Shown here: positions 25,827 through 33,892 of the stretch, piece after piece
Layout: every line of letters starts with the position of its first letter
Position numbering within the stretch: the first letter of the stretch is position 1
Source: Bacillus infantis
GTDB lineage: Bacteria > Bacillota > Bacilli > Bacillales > Cytobacillaceae
Length of the DNA: 64,000 nt
NCBI RefSeq assembly: GCF_020171945.1
Contig: NZ_JAIVAP010000011.1
Span: forward strand, 1 to 64,000
Reading direction: 5' to 3'
Notes under the pieces: generated by a model
What the model saw: only the letters and a program-made list of their open reading frames with translations
Databases searched by the model: none
What the model was told of the DNA's origin: nothing
Program-made: the position numbers and the translations under genes

Positions 25827-26444
25827 ATGATAAAGAAGAATATAAACATATTTGCGGCGGGCAGCAGTATCTTATTAATCCTATATACATTGTATGGTTT
25901 GATTGTGGGGAATAAACTCTTTGGGTTAGTACCATATGGTTTTTTTGCGATTATTTTCGTATTTTCGATCATTTGTTTATTTCAAAAAAAGTGGATTGCC
26001 ATTACTATTCAAATAGTAACGCTGGTGGTAGTGATTGTTCTGCTGCCTATGGTACAAACAGAAATGAACTTTTATGTTTATAAAAATGATAGAGAAAAAA
26101 TCATTAGCATGTTAGTGAATGGAGAGATAAAGAAGAAAGATGGCGGGAATGGAACTTTCTTTTACCCTACTCCCCCGCAATATAAGAACGCAGTGAAAAC
26201 CCAATCGATAAGAGCGGGCATGCATTCAAAAGATGAATATTATGTTTATTTTGAATCAGTGGAATCCCCGTTTTGGGATATGGTTGGCTGGCAGGAAGGG
26301 TTTATATATTCCTCCACAGGAAAATTTCCAAGCCCAAAGAAATTTGATTATTATCAGGAGTACAAGAAAATAGACGACCACTGGTATTATATAGCGGAGG
26401 ATAGTGACCGGTTTGAGAAGGGCTGCCGGTTTTTGTGTGAGTGA
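25827..26444 (+). CDS. Membrane protein with an extracytoplasmic C-terminal domain
   Basis: ATG 25827 follows AGGAAGAGGA. The 205-residue product has three closely spaced hydrophobic segments in the first ~85 residues (IFAAGSSILLILYTLYGLIV, YGFFAIIFVFSIICLF, IAITIQIVTLVVVIVLLP), then a ~120-residue soluble domain rich in aromatic residues (VYFESVESPFWDMVGW, YYIAEDSDRFEKGCRF). The family was not recognised. The topology suggests the soluble domain faces outside. It is followed by its own terminator, so it is monocistronic. Confidence 0.65.
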   Translation: MIKKNINIFAAGSSILLILYTLYGLIVGNKLFGLVPYGFFAIIFVFSIICLFQKKWIAITIQIVTLVVVIVLLPMVQTEMNFYVYKNDREKIISMLVNGEIKKKDGGNGTFFYPTPPQYKNAVKTQSIRAGMHSKDEYYVYFESVESPFWDMVGWQEGFIYSSTGKFPSPKKFDYYQEYKKIDDHWYYIAEDSDRFEKGCRFLCE

Positions 26445-26466
26445 TTAAAAATGAATGTTATAAATT

Positions 26467-26507
26467 AGAGCCGAAAGTACGCATGTCTCGTATTTTCGGC
26501 TCTTTTT
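26467..26507 (+). terminator. Intrinsic terminator
   Basis: AGAGCCGAAA and TTTCGGCTCT arms (10 bp) and TTTTT follow the membrane protein gene at 25827. Confidence 0.85.
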
Positions 26508-26564
26508 GCTTTTTCGAAACTTTTAATCAGGAGGTACGACTAATGTAGTAAAGAGGTGAGGCTT

Positions 26565-27101
26565 TTGAAAAAGTTAATATTTATAGGAGCTTGTTCAATT
26601 TTTTTAGCTGCCTGTAATATAACGGACAAAGAAGTTACCGAAGAAGTTTTAGATGTTAAGGAAGATGTTGAACCAGCAGGAATATCTAAAGAAGTTGAAA
26701 ACGGACATTTTAAGCTGGTTGTAAAAAGTGAGAAACAAAACTTTGCGTTGGATGAACCAATTGTAGTGACAGCGGAGCTCCATTACTTAGGTTCAGAACA
26801 AGAAATGAGCGTTTATTCAAATGCCACTTTAATTGACTATCAATTACTTAGTGATGACGGGAATTTTGAATTATCAAGTGAAGGTGTAGATACTGCTAAC
26901 AAGTTTGTTATACCGAAAAATCAGCCCTATATAGAAACATTCGAATTCGATAAAAAAGATGAATCGTTCGGAAGCTTGTTAGATTCAATGGCTGCAGGGA
27001 GCTATACAATGAAAGTTGAGGCATCATATGGGGTGGAAGGTAGTCAAGATGAAGAAGATTTGGCCACTGAAATAAACTTTGAAGTTGGCGGATTGGACTA
27101 A
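26565..27101 (+). CDS. Lipoprotein, possibly with a BsuPI-like beta-sandwich
   Basis: TTG 26565 is preferred: GAGGTGAGG lies just upstream, whereas the GTG at 26556 overlaps that site. The 178-residue product has a signal peptide ending in the lipobox LAAC (residue ~17). An acidic linker (EEVLDVKEDVEPAG) leads to a ~130-residue beta-rich domain starting FKLVVKSEKQNFALDEPIVV. That opening resembles the BsuPI/Ig-like domains of Bacillus exported proteins, but the match is by eye only. It should sit on the outer membrane face. It is monocistronic in an AT-rich stretch. Confidence 0.65.
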   Translation: MKKLIFIGACSIFLAACNITDKEVTEEVLDVKEDVEPAGISKEVENGHFKLVVKSEKQNFALDEPIVVTAELHYLGSEQEMSVYSNATLIDYQLLSDDGNFELSSEGVDTANKFVIPKNQPYIETFEFDKKDESFGSLLDSMAAGSYTMKVEASYGVEGSQDEEDLATEINFEVGGLD

Positions 27102-27266
27102 TTGCATTTTCTTCAATAAATGTGCCTTTCAGAAGCAATCAGTTATAAGGAGTTATGCTGATATTGAAGTTATTTGCAAACTTGTAAAGGCAAATTCAGT
27201 TAGGTTTAGCTTCCGTCGAATTTGATCATACTTTCTAACAGTATCAATGGACGGGAGTGCTGCCTA
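27102..27266. other. AT-rich spacer
   Basis: Between the lipoprotein gene and the 38-codon reading frame at 27267 no further gene, clear terminator or repeat is seen. Confidence 0.5.
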
Positions 27267-27383
27267 ATGAATAATGATGAAGGAAGCTTTGTGATAGGAA
27301 TGTATTGGGGTGTACTGTTGAGTGTGCTATTATGGGTTAGTTTTTTTGGTTGGGTTAAGCTGGTTTGGAAGTTGGTGATATAG
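27267..27383 (+). CDS. Possible 38-residue single-span membrane peptide
   Basis: ATG 27267 has GGGAG nine bases upstream. The peptide begins MNNDEGSFVIGMYWGVLL and continues as one hydrophobic, tryptophan-rich span (LLWVSFFGWVKLVWKLVI) before TAG 27381. A short polar N-terminus followed by a single helix with interspersed lysines is typical of small membrane proteins, including regulators and toxin-like peptides. No antitoxin RNA or repeat partner is visible. It is too short to be sure of, but its binding site and non-random composition favour a gene. Confidence 0.45.
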   Translation: MNNDEGSFVIGMYWGVLLSVLLWVSFFGWVKLVWKLVI

Positions 27384-27826
27384 GTTAAGTGGTGTTTGTT
27401 ACCAGCTTTATAAACTTATCCTTTAGTTGTGTGCTTATGGGGCATGCTTTTTTTTTGAGGAATAGACACTTGTATACGGACAGAAATCGCGAATATATCA
27501 AAGAAGAACAAGCAAGACAGTATAGGGAATAATGAAAGTCATTGCCTCAAATTTTTTAGCCCTTAACTATTGGTTATCTATGAATAAAAGGAAAATGAGT
27601 AGAGTTTTATGATTGGGAAAAAATTGACTAAAATTAAGTATTTTTTATGTTTTCATAATTTAATTGCGGTATTATACCTTTCTACTAATAAATTTTGTTG
27701 GGAAAATCATATTTTTTAGCGCTTACTCTCTCCTTTTTTACTATAATTTTCCTTTGTTTATCAAAATCTAGTGACCTAGAATAAACATTGTACTAAAAAT
27801 TGTAAGAAATCAGAAGGGAGCAAAAA
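27384..27826. other. Gene-free AT-rich stretch
   Basis: About 440 bases with no supported gene. The last ~100 bases are very AT-rich and probably contain the promoter of the M23 peptidase gene, but no clean -35/-10 pair stands out. Confidence 0.45.
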
Positions 27827-28918
27827 ATGAAAAGAAATAGTAAATTTTTGTCTTTGTCTCTTGTCTTTCTCATGTTGTTGTCTTTTTTTCCTGTCTCAAA
27901 GAGCAGTGCTGCTACAGGTTATTTTATTATGCCTGCCCAGGGTACATTAAGCTCGGGATTTGGTTATAGATCTTACGATAACAAGTTTCATAAAGGGATC
28001 GATATTTCCAATTCTACTTCTGTTCCCATCAAGGCTGGCAGAGAAGGAACAGTCATCAAATCCTATTATTCATCATCTTATGGCAATGTTGTATTTCTAA
28101 GGCATACTATTAACAATACCCAATGGCAGACAGTATATGCTCATATGTCAAGCCGGTCCGTTAATGTTGGGCAGATTGTAACTACCGGTCAGACACTAGG
28201 TTATATGGGTAATACTGGTCAGTCAAGTGCCCAGCATCTACACTTTGAAGTTCATAACGGGGCATGGAATGAATCAAAAAGCAATGCTGTAAATCCAATA
28301 GACTATATTACAGATGGAACCCCAATACCTTCTCAGCCGCCTTCAATTACAATTGAAGATATTAAACCGAATCTTAATTTAAACACCAGGCTGGGGGCAG
28401 TTCGAAACTTTGAAACAACCGTAATTCGGACAGGTCCAGGAGCATCCTATTCAATCAATACCTCCTTGGGTAATAAGGGTTATGTAAATCCTAAAGACCA
28501 ATATTTAGTTTCAGATTACAGCAATGGATGGTATAAAATCGCAACTAATGGCTGGGTCTATTCAGAACATTTTGTTTACAGGCCAACTAACTCTATTAGT
28601 ATAACTTTAAATGGAACCAATTCCGGAACTATTGCGACTCCTAAACAAGTAACAATTGAAGGAATTAAAGTAAAACCTGATTTAAATTTAAACAGGCAAT
28701 TAGGTGTAGTCAGGGGCATTGAGACATCCGTAATCCGAACTGGTCCGGGTGCAAGCTATCCGATTAATTCTGATGCAGGTTATGATGGATACGTAAGTAT
28801 AGAAGATCAATATCTTGTATATGAATACAGCGATGGCTGGTATCGCATTGGCAATAATGCATGGGTCTACTCAGAACATAACAATTACCGTCCAGCATTA
28901 GATGTTCAGATGCAATAA
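27827..28918 (+). CDS. Secreted M23 peptidase with two C-terminal SH3-like domains
   Basis: ATG 27827 follows AAGGGAG. The 363-residue product has a signal peptide (to about residue 29, SSAA). An M23/LytM metallopeptidase domain follows with all zinc residues visible: GYRSYDNKFHKGIDIS (HxxxD, ~45-60), VYAHM and the HLHFEV motif near residue 143. Two ~80-residue SH3-like repeats follow, each with the pattern NLNxxLGxVRxxETxVIRTG and ending WVYSEH. M23 enzymes cleave peptide cross-bridges of peptidoglycan, and bacterial SH3 domains bind the wall. The protein is probably a cell-wall hydrolase used in growth or against competitors. A hairpin at 28924 ends the transcript. Confidence 0.9.
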   Translation: MKRNSKFLSLSLVFLMLLSFFPVSKSSAATGYFIMPAQGTLSSGFGYRSYDNKFHKGIDISNSTSVPIKAGREGTVIKSYYSSSYGNVVFLRHTINNTQWQTVYAHMSSRSVNVGQIVTTGQTLGYMGNTGQSSAQHLHFEVHNGAWNESKSNAVNPIDYITDGTPIPSQPPSITIEDIKPNLNLNTRLGAVRNFETTVIRTGPGASYSINTSLGNKGYVNPKDQYLVSDYSNGWYKIATNGWVYSEHFVYRPTNSISITLNGTNSGTIATPKQVTIEGIKVKPDLNLNRQLGVVRGIETSVIRTGPGASYPINSDAGYDGYVSIEDQYLVYEYSDGWYRIGNNAWVYSEHNNYRPALDVQMQ

Positions 28919-28923
28919 TGATG

Positions 28924-28960
28924 AACGAAGAGCCGATACGTATCGGCTCTTCGTTTCGTT
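28924..28960 (+). terminator. Long perfect hairpin, probable terminator
   Basis: AACGAAGAGCCGATA pairs with TATCGGCTCTTCGTT around a CG centre, followed by a T-rich but interrupted tail. It lies right after the M23 peptidase gene. Confidence 0.7.
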
Positions 28961-28967
28961 TTATAGT

Positions 28968-29014
28968 GGTGACAGGTACCACCCGAAAAATCTTGTTTCA
29001 CGGAGCTGTTTCAC
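28968..29014 (+). repeat. Class A dispersed repeat, copy 4
   Basis: It begins GGTGACAGGTACCACCCGAA and lies after the terminator of the M23 gene, 50 bases beyond its stop, same orientation. Confidence 0.85.
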
Positions 29015-29120
29015 GCATATAACTGCATTCAGGCAGGCCTTTTTTTGCTCAATTATAGTTTTTCTTTAGGTAACCAAAATGTCGGGTTTATGCACTTCAA
29101 AAACAGTTACCAATTATTTC

Positions 29121-29148
29121 TTGTTTTATAGTAAACTTACACTATAAA
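29121..29148 (+). promoter_or_regulatory. Probable promoter of the stalk-domain gene at 29167
   Basis: TTGTTT (29121-29126) and TATAAA (29143-29148) are separated by 16 bases, a moderate sigma-A match, with the ribosome binding site AGGGGGAG following. Confidence 0.45.
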
Positions 29149-29166
29149 TAATAGGGGGAGATATAA

Positions 29167-29976
29167 TTGAGGATTATTAGAATTGCCGTAATGCTGTTGG
29201 TTTTATTATCCGGGTTATCTTTGAGCTTTACTCAAACAGAAGCTTCCGGGGATGTTTCTGCCTACATATTTAATGGAGAAAGACAGCATTTTAACAACCA
29301 GGGAATTATTAAGAGTGGGACAACTCTAGTTCCTTTAAGAGGAATATTTGAGGCGTTAGATGCAGATGTTAAATGGAATCAAAAAGACAAAACCATTCAT
29401 GCGAGTAAAGGAAATACAAAAGTTTGGTTAAAAATAGGATCCAGGACGGCGAAAGTAAATGAAAAAGCTTTTACTATATCCGTTCCAGCCCAAATAAAGG
29501 ATAATCAAACACTGGTGCCCTTGCGTTTCATAAGTCAATCTTTAGGAGAAAAGGTCAGTTGGAATAACGCTACTAAAACTGTGATGATAGGGAACGCTGA
29601 AGCCGGGGCTGACCCATGGCTGGGCCAATATTATAATCCATGGTATACAGGGTCCGGAATGCTGACAGATCTATATGTATATGAAAAAACACCTGAAACG
29701 ATCTCTTTTGTATCTCAAACAGGCTTTCGATATGATCCAACTGGCGGAGAATTATATGGTTACCAGATGCCGTGGGAATTTAATGACTTCTATGGGAAAG
29801 CCTATTTGCTTTCTGATGATAGTGCATCTTTCACAAGCGGAAGCTGTAAAGCCATATTACAATTAGATGGCGGTAACATTCGTGTCAACCAGGTATCATC
29901 AGCAGGAAGCTGCGACTTTACGGGTCTGGGAATGTACGACGGTGATGAATACTCTGCCTATCAAAAGTTTAGGTGA
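29167..29976 (+). CDS. Secreted copper amine oxidase N-terminal (stalk) domain protein, paralog
   Basis: TTG 29167 follows AGGGGGAG. The 269-residue protein has a signal peptide (to ~residue 26) and a CuAO_N1 stalk domain with PLRGIFEALDADVKWNQ and PLRFISQSLGEKVSWNN, closely similar to the protein at 24140 (even KVWLKIGSR is shared). The C-terminal ~120 residues differ: YNPWYTGSGMLTDLYVYEK... with a pair of cysteines (GSCKAIL, GSCDFTG) that may form a disulfide. The stop codon TGA is the TGA inside class A copy 5, so the original C-terminus may have been changed when the repeat arrived. Confidence 0.82.
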   Translation: MRIIRIAVMLLVLLSGLSLSFTQTEASGDVSAYIFNGERQHFNNQGIIKSGTTLVPLRGIFEALDADVKWNQKDKTIHASKGNTKVWLKIGSRTAKVNEKAFTISVPAQIKDNQTLVPLRFISQSLGEKVSWNNATKTVMIGNAEAGADPWLGQYYNPWYTGSGMLTDLYVYEKTPETISFVSQTGFRYDPTGGELYGYQMPWEFNDFYGKAYLLSDDSASFTSGSCKAILQLDGGNIRVNQVSSAGSCDFTGLGMYDGDEYSAYQKFR

Positions 29977-30018
29977 CAGGTACCACCCGAAAATTCTTGT
30001 TTCACAGTTATGTTTCAC
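29972..30018 (+). repeat. Class A dispersed repeat, copy 5
   Basis: It begins GGTGACAGGTACCACCCGAA. Its internal TGA (29974-29976) serves as the stop codon of the stalk-domain gene. Confidence 0.85.
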
Positions 30019-30160
30019 AACTTGTTTCAGTAAAAGGAAAAGCCTGTCTTGCCAGCTGCAAACTCATGGCATGTTTTTTATATACAGTACAGGACAATTG
30101 GATCATAGAATTTCAAGTATTCTATTCTCCTATTATTCCTTAATATACAAGGACAGGAAG

Positions 30161-30189
30161 GAAGCACGGGTGACTGTGCTTCTATTTTT
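30161..30189 (+). terminator. Weak hairpin with T-rich tail
   Basis: GAAGCAC and GTGCTTC arms are followed by TATTTTTA. It lies between the stalk protein gene and the zinc-ribbon protein gene and could be a weak terminator. Confidence 0.4.
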
Positions 30190-30250
30190 AGGAAGCAGTA
30201 GAACCGCCTTACGTCATCTGGTACTATTTAACTATAAAGGGGGAGTTTGG

Positions 30251-31543
30251 GTGTTTTGTAATCAATGTGGCGAGAAGCTGCCGGCAGAGTCTAAATTCTG
30301 TGCGAATTGTGGGGCTCCTGTTGCCAAGCCTGAGAAGGAAGTGAAGGAAGATGGCAGTAGCCGTCCGGCTTTCCCTGAGGAAAATGGGCTTGCAGCTGCT
30401 GATGAAAGTCTGTCCGAAGGGCGTACAGACGATACAGATGAAGTTAATACAACGGAGGTCAATGCAGAAACCTCTCGTTCCGAACGAAAGCGTTTCACCT
30501 TTATGGGTGCTCTTCCTGTCGTTTTTCCTCTAGTCAGCATCCTTTTGGTCGCTTTCGGGCTATCTTACTATTATATTCAGGAAAAAGAAGTTAACGCGGA
30601 AGTTCTGGACCTAAAGAAGTCGGCTGAGGAAACAGCTTTGAAGGGAGACTATGAAGCTTCCAAAAAGCTGCTGGAACAGGGGATTTCCAAGCGTCCTGCT
30701 TATACCGCTCTTCAGGATGACCTTGAATTGGTCAATTTGGCTTTAGAACTGGAGGGATTTCTTGATACAGCAAGCAGCAAAATTCAAAAAACGGAGTTTG
30801 ATGCAGCTTCGAAGGGACTGGCAAGTCTAAAGAGCAAAATAAGCGGGTCAAAAAGTCCTCTGTTTGAGCCTTTTACAGCTAAGGTCGAAGAAAAAGAAGT
30901 GCAGATTGCTGTTGGCACAATCAAAAAGGAATTGAACGGACTAAAGACAGTGGATGAGTTGGCAGGGAAATTGAGTATATTGGCCACATTGCCGGAAAAA
31001 GAAGCCACCCCGGTAAAAACGGAGATTTTAAATAAAATTATCCAAATCAGCACGGATGATGCCGAGGGGAAATTAAAAAGCAAACAGTTCACAGACGCTT
31101 TTTCTGTTATCGATAAAGGTTTAGAGTACGCCTCGAATGACAAGAAGCTTTTGGCATTCAGGGACCGGGTCGAGCAGGAAAGGGCAGCTTTTGAACAGGC
31201 AGAGCAGCAGCGGATTGAACAGGCGATGGAAGCTGCAGCCCAGGAAGATTTGAAAAATAGAACTGCTGCAGTAGAGTCTTTGGGGCTGACAGCAGAAGTT
31301 GATGAGTACGGCGATCTCTATGTAACCGGGGAAGTGAAGAACATCGCGACGGCATCAATCAGCTCCGTGACAATCTACTATTCCATTTACGATGAAAACA
31401 ATAGCTATATTGCTGAGGGATCAACTACTGTCTATCCATATTATTTGGAGCCGGGAGAGTCAGGGACCTTTGATGACGTGTATTATGGAGTCTATCAAAA
31501 TGTGACTGTGAAAATTGACAATATAACCTGGTACTTAAATTAA
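30251..31543 (+). CDS. Zinc-ribbon membrane protein with C-terminal FxLYD domain
   Basis: GTG 30251 has AAGGGGGAG seven bases upstream; the open frame upstream of it has no binding site. The 430-residue product starts with a double-zinc-ribbon half (CNQCGEKLPAESKFCANCG, residues 3-21), then an acidic linker, one membrane helix (VVFPLVSILLVAFGLSYYY, ~88-107), a ~250-residue helical region that looks TPR-like, and a C-terminal FxLYD domain (GDLYVTGEVKNIATASISSV... to the end). This architecture is common in Bacillus membrane proteins of unknown function. The HtrA-like protease gene follows 12 bases after its stop, so the two probably work together at the membrane. Confidence 0.8.
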   Translation: MFCNQCGEKLPAESKFCANCGAPVAKPEKEVKEDGSSRPAFPEENGLAAADESLSEGRTDDTDEVNTTEVNAETSRSERKRFTFMGALPVVFPLVSILLVAFGLSYYYIQEKEVNAEVLDLKKSAEETALKGDYEASKKLLEQGISKRPAYTALQDDLELVNLALELEGFLDTASSKIQKTEFDAASKGLASLKSKISGSKSPLFEPFTAKVEEKEVQIAVGTIKKELNGLKTVDELAGKLSILATLPEKEATPVKTEILNKIIQISTDDAEGKLKSKQFTDAFSVIDKGLEYASNDKKLLAFRDRVEQERAAFEQAEQQRIEQAMEAAAQEDLKNRTAAVESLGLTAEVDEYGDLYVTGEVKNIATASISSVTIYYSIYDENNSYIAEGSTTVYPYYLEPGESGTFDDVYYGVYQNVTVKIDNITWYLN

Positions 31544-31555
31544 GAGGGTGAAAAT

Positions 31556-32689
31556 ATGAAAAAGTGGTTTATCAGTATCGCTTCCGTCGTTGTAATTTGC
31601 GGCGGCGGCACATACGGCTATTTTTATATGAAAGACTCAATGCCCAAAAAGCTAACCGCACCATCTGCCTTTGCAGCTAAAGCGGATCCGGCATCCAAGG
31701 AGACAGAAACACCAGAGGACTTGAAAGGAATCATTCATAATACTCAGAAGCTTGTTGTGAAAATAGAATTGGATGATGGCTCATTGGGCTCCGGCTTCCT
31801 CTATAACGACAGAGGAGACATTGTGACAAACGCCCATGTTGTGGCAAATGCCAGCAAAGTGAAGGTGAAAACCTCCGATTCACGGGAATTTTCCGGAGTC
31901 GTGATCGGCGTAAGCAGTGAGACAGATATTGGGCTTGTCAGGGTTCAGGGGCTGGAGGGGACTGAGCCTCTTAAAATCGCCCGCGACCGCAAAGGCGAGG
32001 TTGGGGATGAGGTTCTGGCGCTTGGCACTCCGCTTGGACTTGAGAATACGGTAACCACCGGAATTATCAGCGGCGTGGACCGGGATTTTGTGCTGGAGCC
32101 TTTCAAATATGAGGATGTTTACCAAATATCTGCCCCGATTGCTCATGGCAATAGCGGAGGTCCTCTGATTGACAGCAAGACCGGGGAGGTCCTGGGCATC
32201 AACTCAGCCGGGATGGACGAAGGCAGCATCGGATTCAGCATCCCGATCAACAGTATTCTGCCGCTTATTGAAGGCTGGTCCAAGTCTCCAATGACCAATG
32301 TTGCTGATGTTGCCATTGCAACAGACCAGTATAGCTATGAGGAGGAAGAATACTCAATCGGTGATTATGCATCATACCTTGTTGAATATTTTTACGACTG
32401 CCTTAACCAGGGAGATTATGTTACCGCCTACTCCCTGATCGGAAGCAGCTGGCAATCCTCCATCACCTATGAGAAATTTCGGGAGGGTTATTTGAACACA
32501 GAGTCAGTTTCTATTGATGATCTCACCGCCAGCACGGATGGTGATCATGCAACTGTAGTCGCCATCATCTCTGCTGATGAACGAAAAGACGGAGGAGCTG
32601 CCTACAGCAAATACAAAGTGACATATAAAATAGGGTACGAAAATGATCAGCTTAAACTTATTTCTGGTGAGGGAGAGAAGATTGAGTGA
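31556..32689 (+). CDS. Membrane-anchored HtrA-like (S1C) serine protease
   Basis: ATG 31556 follows GAGGGTG. The 377-residue protein has one N-terminal signal-anchor (residues ~4-25). A trypsin-like protease domain follows with a complete triad: His in VTNAHVVAN (~92), Asp in SETDIGLVRV (~124) and Ser in HGNSGGPLID (~199). Unlike HtrA/DegP it has no PDZ domain; instead residues ~265-377 form a domain reminiscent of NTF2-like modules (SYLVEYFYDCLNQGDYVTAY...YKVTYKIGYEND). It should cleave misfolded or specific exported proteins outside the membrane. It is in an operon with the zinc-ribbon/FxLYD protein. The last bases beyond the stop are GT-rich and lead into class A copy 6. Confidence 0.88.
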   Translation: MKKWFISIASVVVICGGGTYGYFYMKDSMPKKLTAPSAFAAKADPASKETETPEDLKGIIHNTQKLVVKIELDDGSLGSGFLYNDRGDIVTNAHVVANASKVKVKTSDSREFSGVVIGVSSETDIGLVRVQGLEGTEPLKIARDRKGEVGDEVLALGTPLGLENTVTTGIISGVDRDFVLEPFKYEDVYQISAPIAHGNSGGPLIDSKTGEVLGINSAGMDEGSIGFSIPINSILPLIEGWSKSPMTNVADVAIATDQYSYEEEEYSIGDYASYLVEYFYDCLNQGDYVTAYSLIGSSWQSSITYEKFREGYLNTESVSIDDLTASTDGDHATVVAIISADERKDGGAAYSKYKVTYKIGYENDQLKLISGEGEKIE

Positions 32690-32717
32690 CTGGTAGTGGG
32701 ATGGTAGAGGTGGTAGT

Positions 32718-32764
32718 GGTGACAGGTACCTCCCGAATAATCTTGTTTCACAGCCATGTTTCAT
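32718..32764 (+). repeat. Class A dispersed repeat, copy 6
   Basis: It begins GGTGACAGGTACCTCCCGAA, 28 bases after the protease stop. The bases between stop and repeat are a degenerate GGTAGTG tandem with almost no C. A GGGGACAGATTGACTGTCCC palindrome follows at about 32787. Confidence 0.85.
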
Positions 32765-32825
32765 AAGTTTGTTGTTAGGAGCCGGAGGGGACAGATTGAC
32801 TGTCCCTCTCTAGCTTTAAGAGCAT

Positions 32826-32845
32826 TTAATCAAACGATTGATTAA
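32826..32845. repeat. Class C 20 bp palindrome
   Basis: TTAATCAAACGATTGATTAA has one mismatch to perfect symmetry and lies between class A copy 6 and the convergent GAF-STAS gene. Confidence 0.7.
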
Positions 32846-32851
32846 GAAGTA

Positions 32852-33748
32852 TCACCTAAAAAGGGAGCGGGATGATGAGCCTGTCCCTCCGTTTCTGCCT
32901 TCATCTCTGCTCAGTGTAAACCCAATCGTCTTCAAAGCGCTTTCCAGGCTTGCCTCGGTTTTTACTGATTTCAAATCTGTATTTGTGCTGATTGCGTTTA
33001 ACGCCAAGTCAGGCCTGATACCGGTAAGTATGGGGGTTACGCCTATCAGGCTCAGCATATTGGCAACTTTTAAAAGGGATGAGCTCACCATATCGTTGAT
33101 TTGGAGAATCCCTGACAGATCAATGATTAGATACTCAAGTGACAGGCTCTCGCTCTTGGTGAGGGCCAATTCTATGATGGTCTCCAGCCGGAATTCATTG
33201 ATATTGCCTATGATTGGAAGGATGGCCACTCCTGTAGTGATCGGGACTAGCGGTGCTGACAGTGTTTGAATCTGCCTGTTCGCATCATCGAGCTCCAGTA
33301 CATAGGAGAGCAGAGAGCTCATCGTCTCAAACAGCTCCACATGTTCTTCAGTGAGCTCAAAGGTTTCCGTATCCAGTCCGCAGATGGTTCCGTAATTTCT
33401 CCCATCCTCATAAAAAATAGGAAGGCCTACAAAGCTGCCGCTTCCTAAATTCCGGGTCACATTTAGAGCATGTGATAAATCGCTTTTTGTAATATCAGGA
33501 ATGAACAGAACCTTCTTGCCGTGATCCACACTCAGTTTGCAGAAGGTTTCCTCAAAAGGAAGAGTATCTCCTTCCCTCAGCAAAGTATCCCCATGATTAA
33601 CAACCTTAACAATCTCATTTGTCCTTTGATCATTTTTAGCTATGAATAGTGTGTTTATATTTAAAATCCTGCTCATCATCCTTAGGATGCTGTCCGCTGC
33701 TTCGTCGAAATTCATGAACTTGCTGTAAGAAAAAACATTTGAATTCAT
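32852..33748 (-). CDS. GAF-STAS domain protein (RsbR-like stressosome type)
   Basis: The 298-residue product has an N-terminal GAF sensor domain (about residues 10-160: ILNINTLFIAKNDQRTNEIV, FCKLSVDHGKKVLFIPDITK, GSFVGLPIFYEDGRNYGTIC). A short helix leads to a C-terminal STAS domain (~168-285: VPITTGVAILPIIGNINEF, LEYLIIDLSGILQINDMV, LSLIGVTPILTGIRPDLA). Non-heme sensor plus STAS is the layout of RsbR paralogs, which form stressosomes and control RsbT and sigma-B. The phosphorylated Ser/Thr positions cannot be fixed by eye. The final ~20 residues (DEGRNGGTGSSSRSLFR) are low-complexity and may derive from repeat DNA. It is monocistronic. Confidence 0.82.
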   Translation of the reverse strand: MNSNVFSYSKFMNFDEAADSILRMMSRILNINTLFIAKNDQRTNEIVKVVNHGDTLLREGDTLPFEETFCKLSVDHGKKVLFIPDITKSDLSHALNVTRNLGSGSFVGLPIFYEDGRNYGTICGLDTETFELTEEHVELFETMSSLLSYVLELDDANRQIQTLSAPLVPITTGVAILPIIGNINEFRLETIIELALTKSESLSLEYLIIDLSGILQINDMVSSSLLKVANMLSLIGVTPILTGIRPDLALNAISTNTDLKSVKTEASLESALKTIGFTLSRDEGRNGGTGSSSRSLFR

Positions 33749-33850
33749 ATGTATTTGTACCCCTCAATCCTAAAATAAGCCTCAACTAAGTTTTTACCAC
33801 TCCTATAGGCGGATAAACCTATACAAGCATATTAATCTTTTCAAAAGAAA

Positions 33851-33885
33851 AAGCTGACTCGAAAAGCGATGAGTCAGCTTTTTTT
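33851..33885. terminator. Bidirectional intrinsic terminator
   Basis: AAGCTGACTC and GAGTCAGCTT arms with T/A runs on both sides. It ends the minus-strand SDR gene at 33893. Confidence 0.8.
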
Positions 33886-33892
33886 ACTAATG

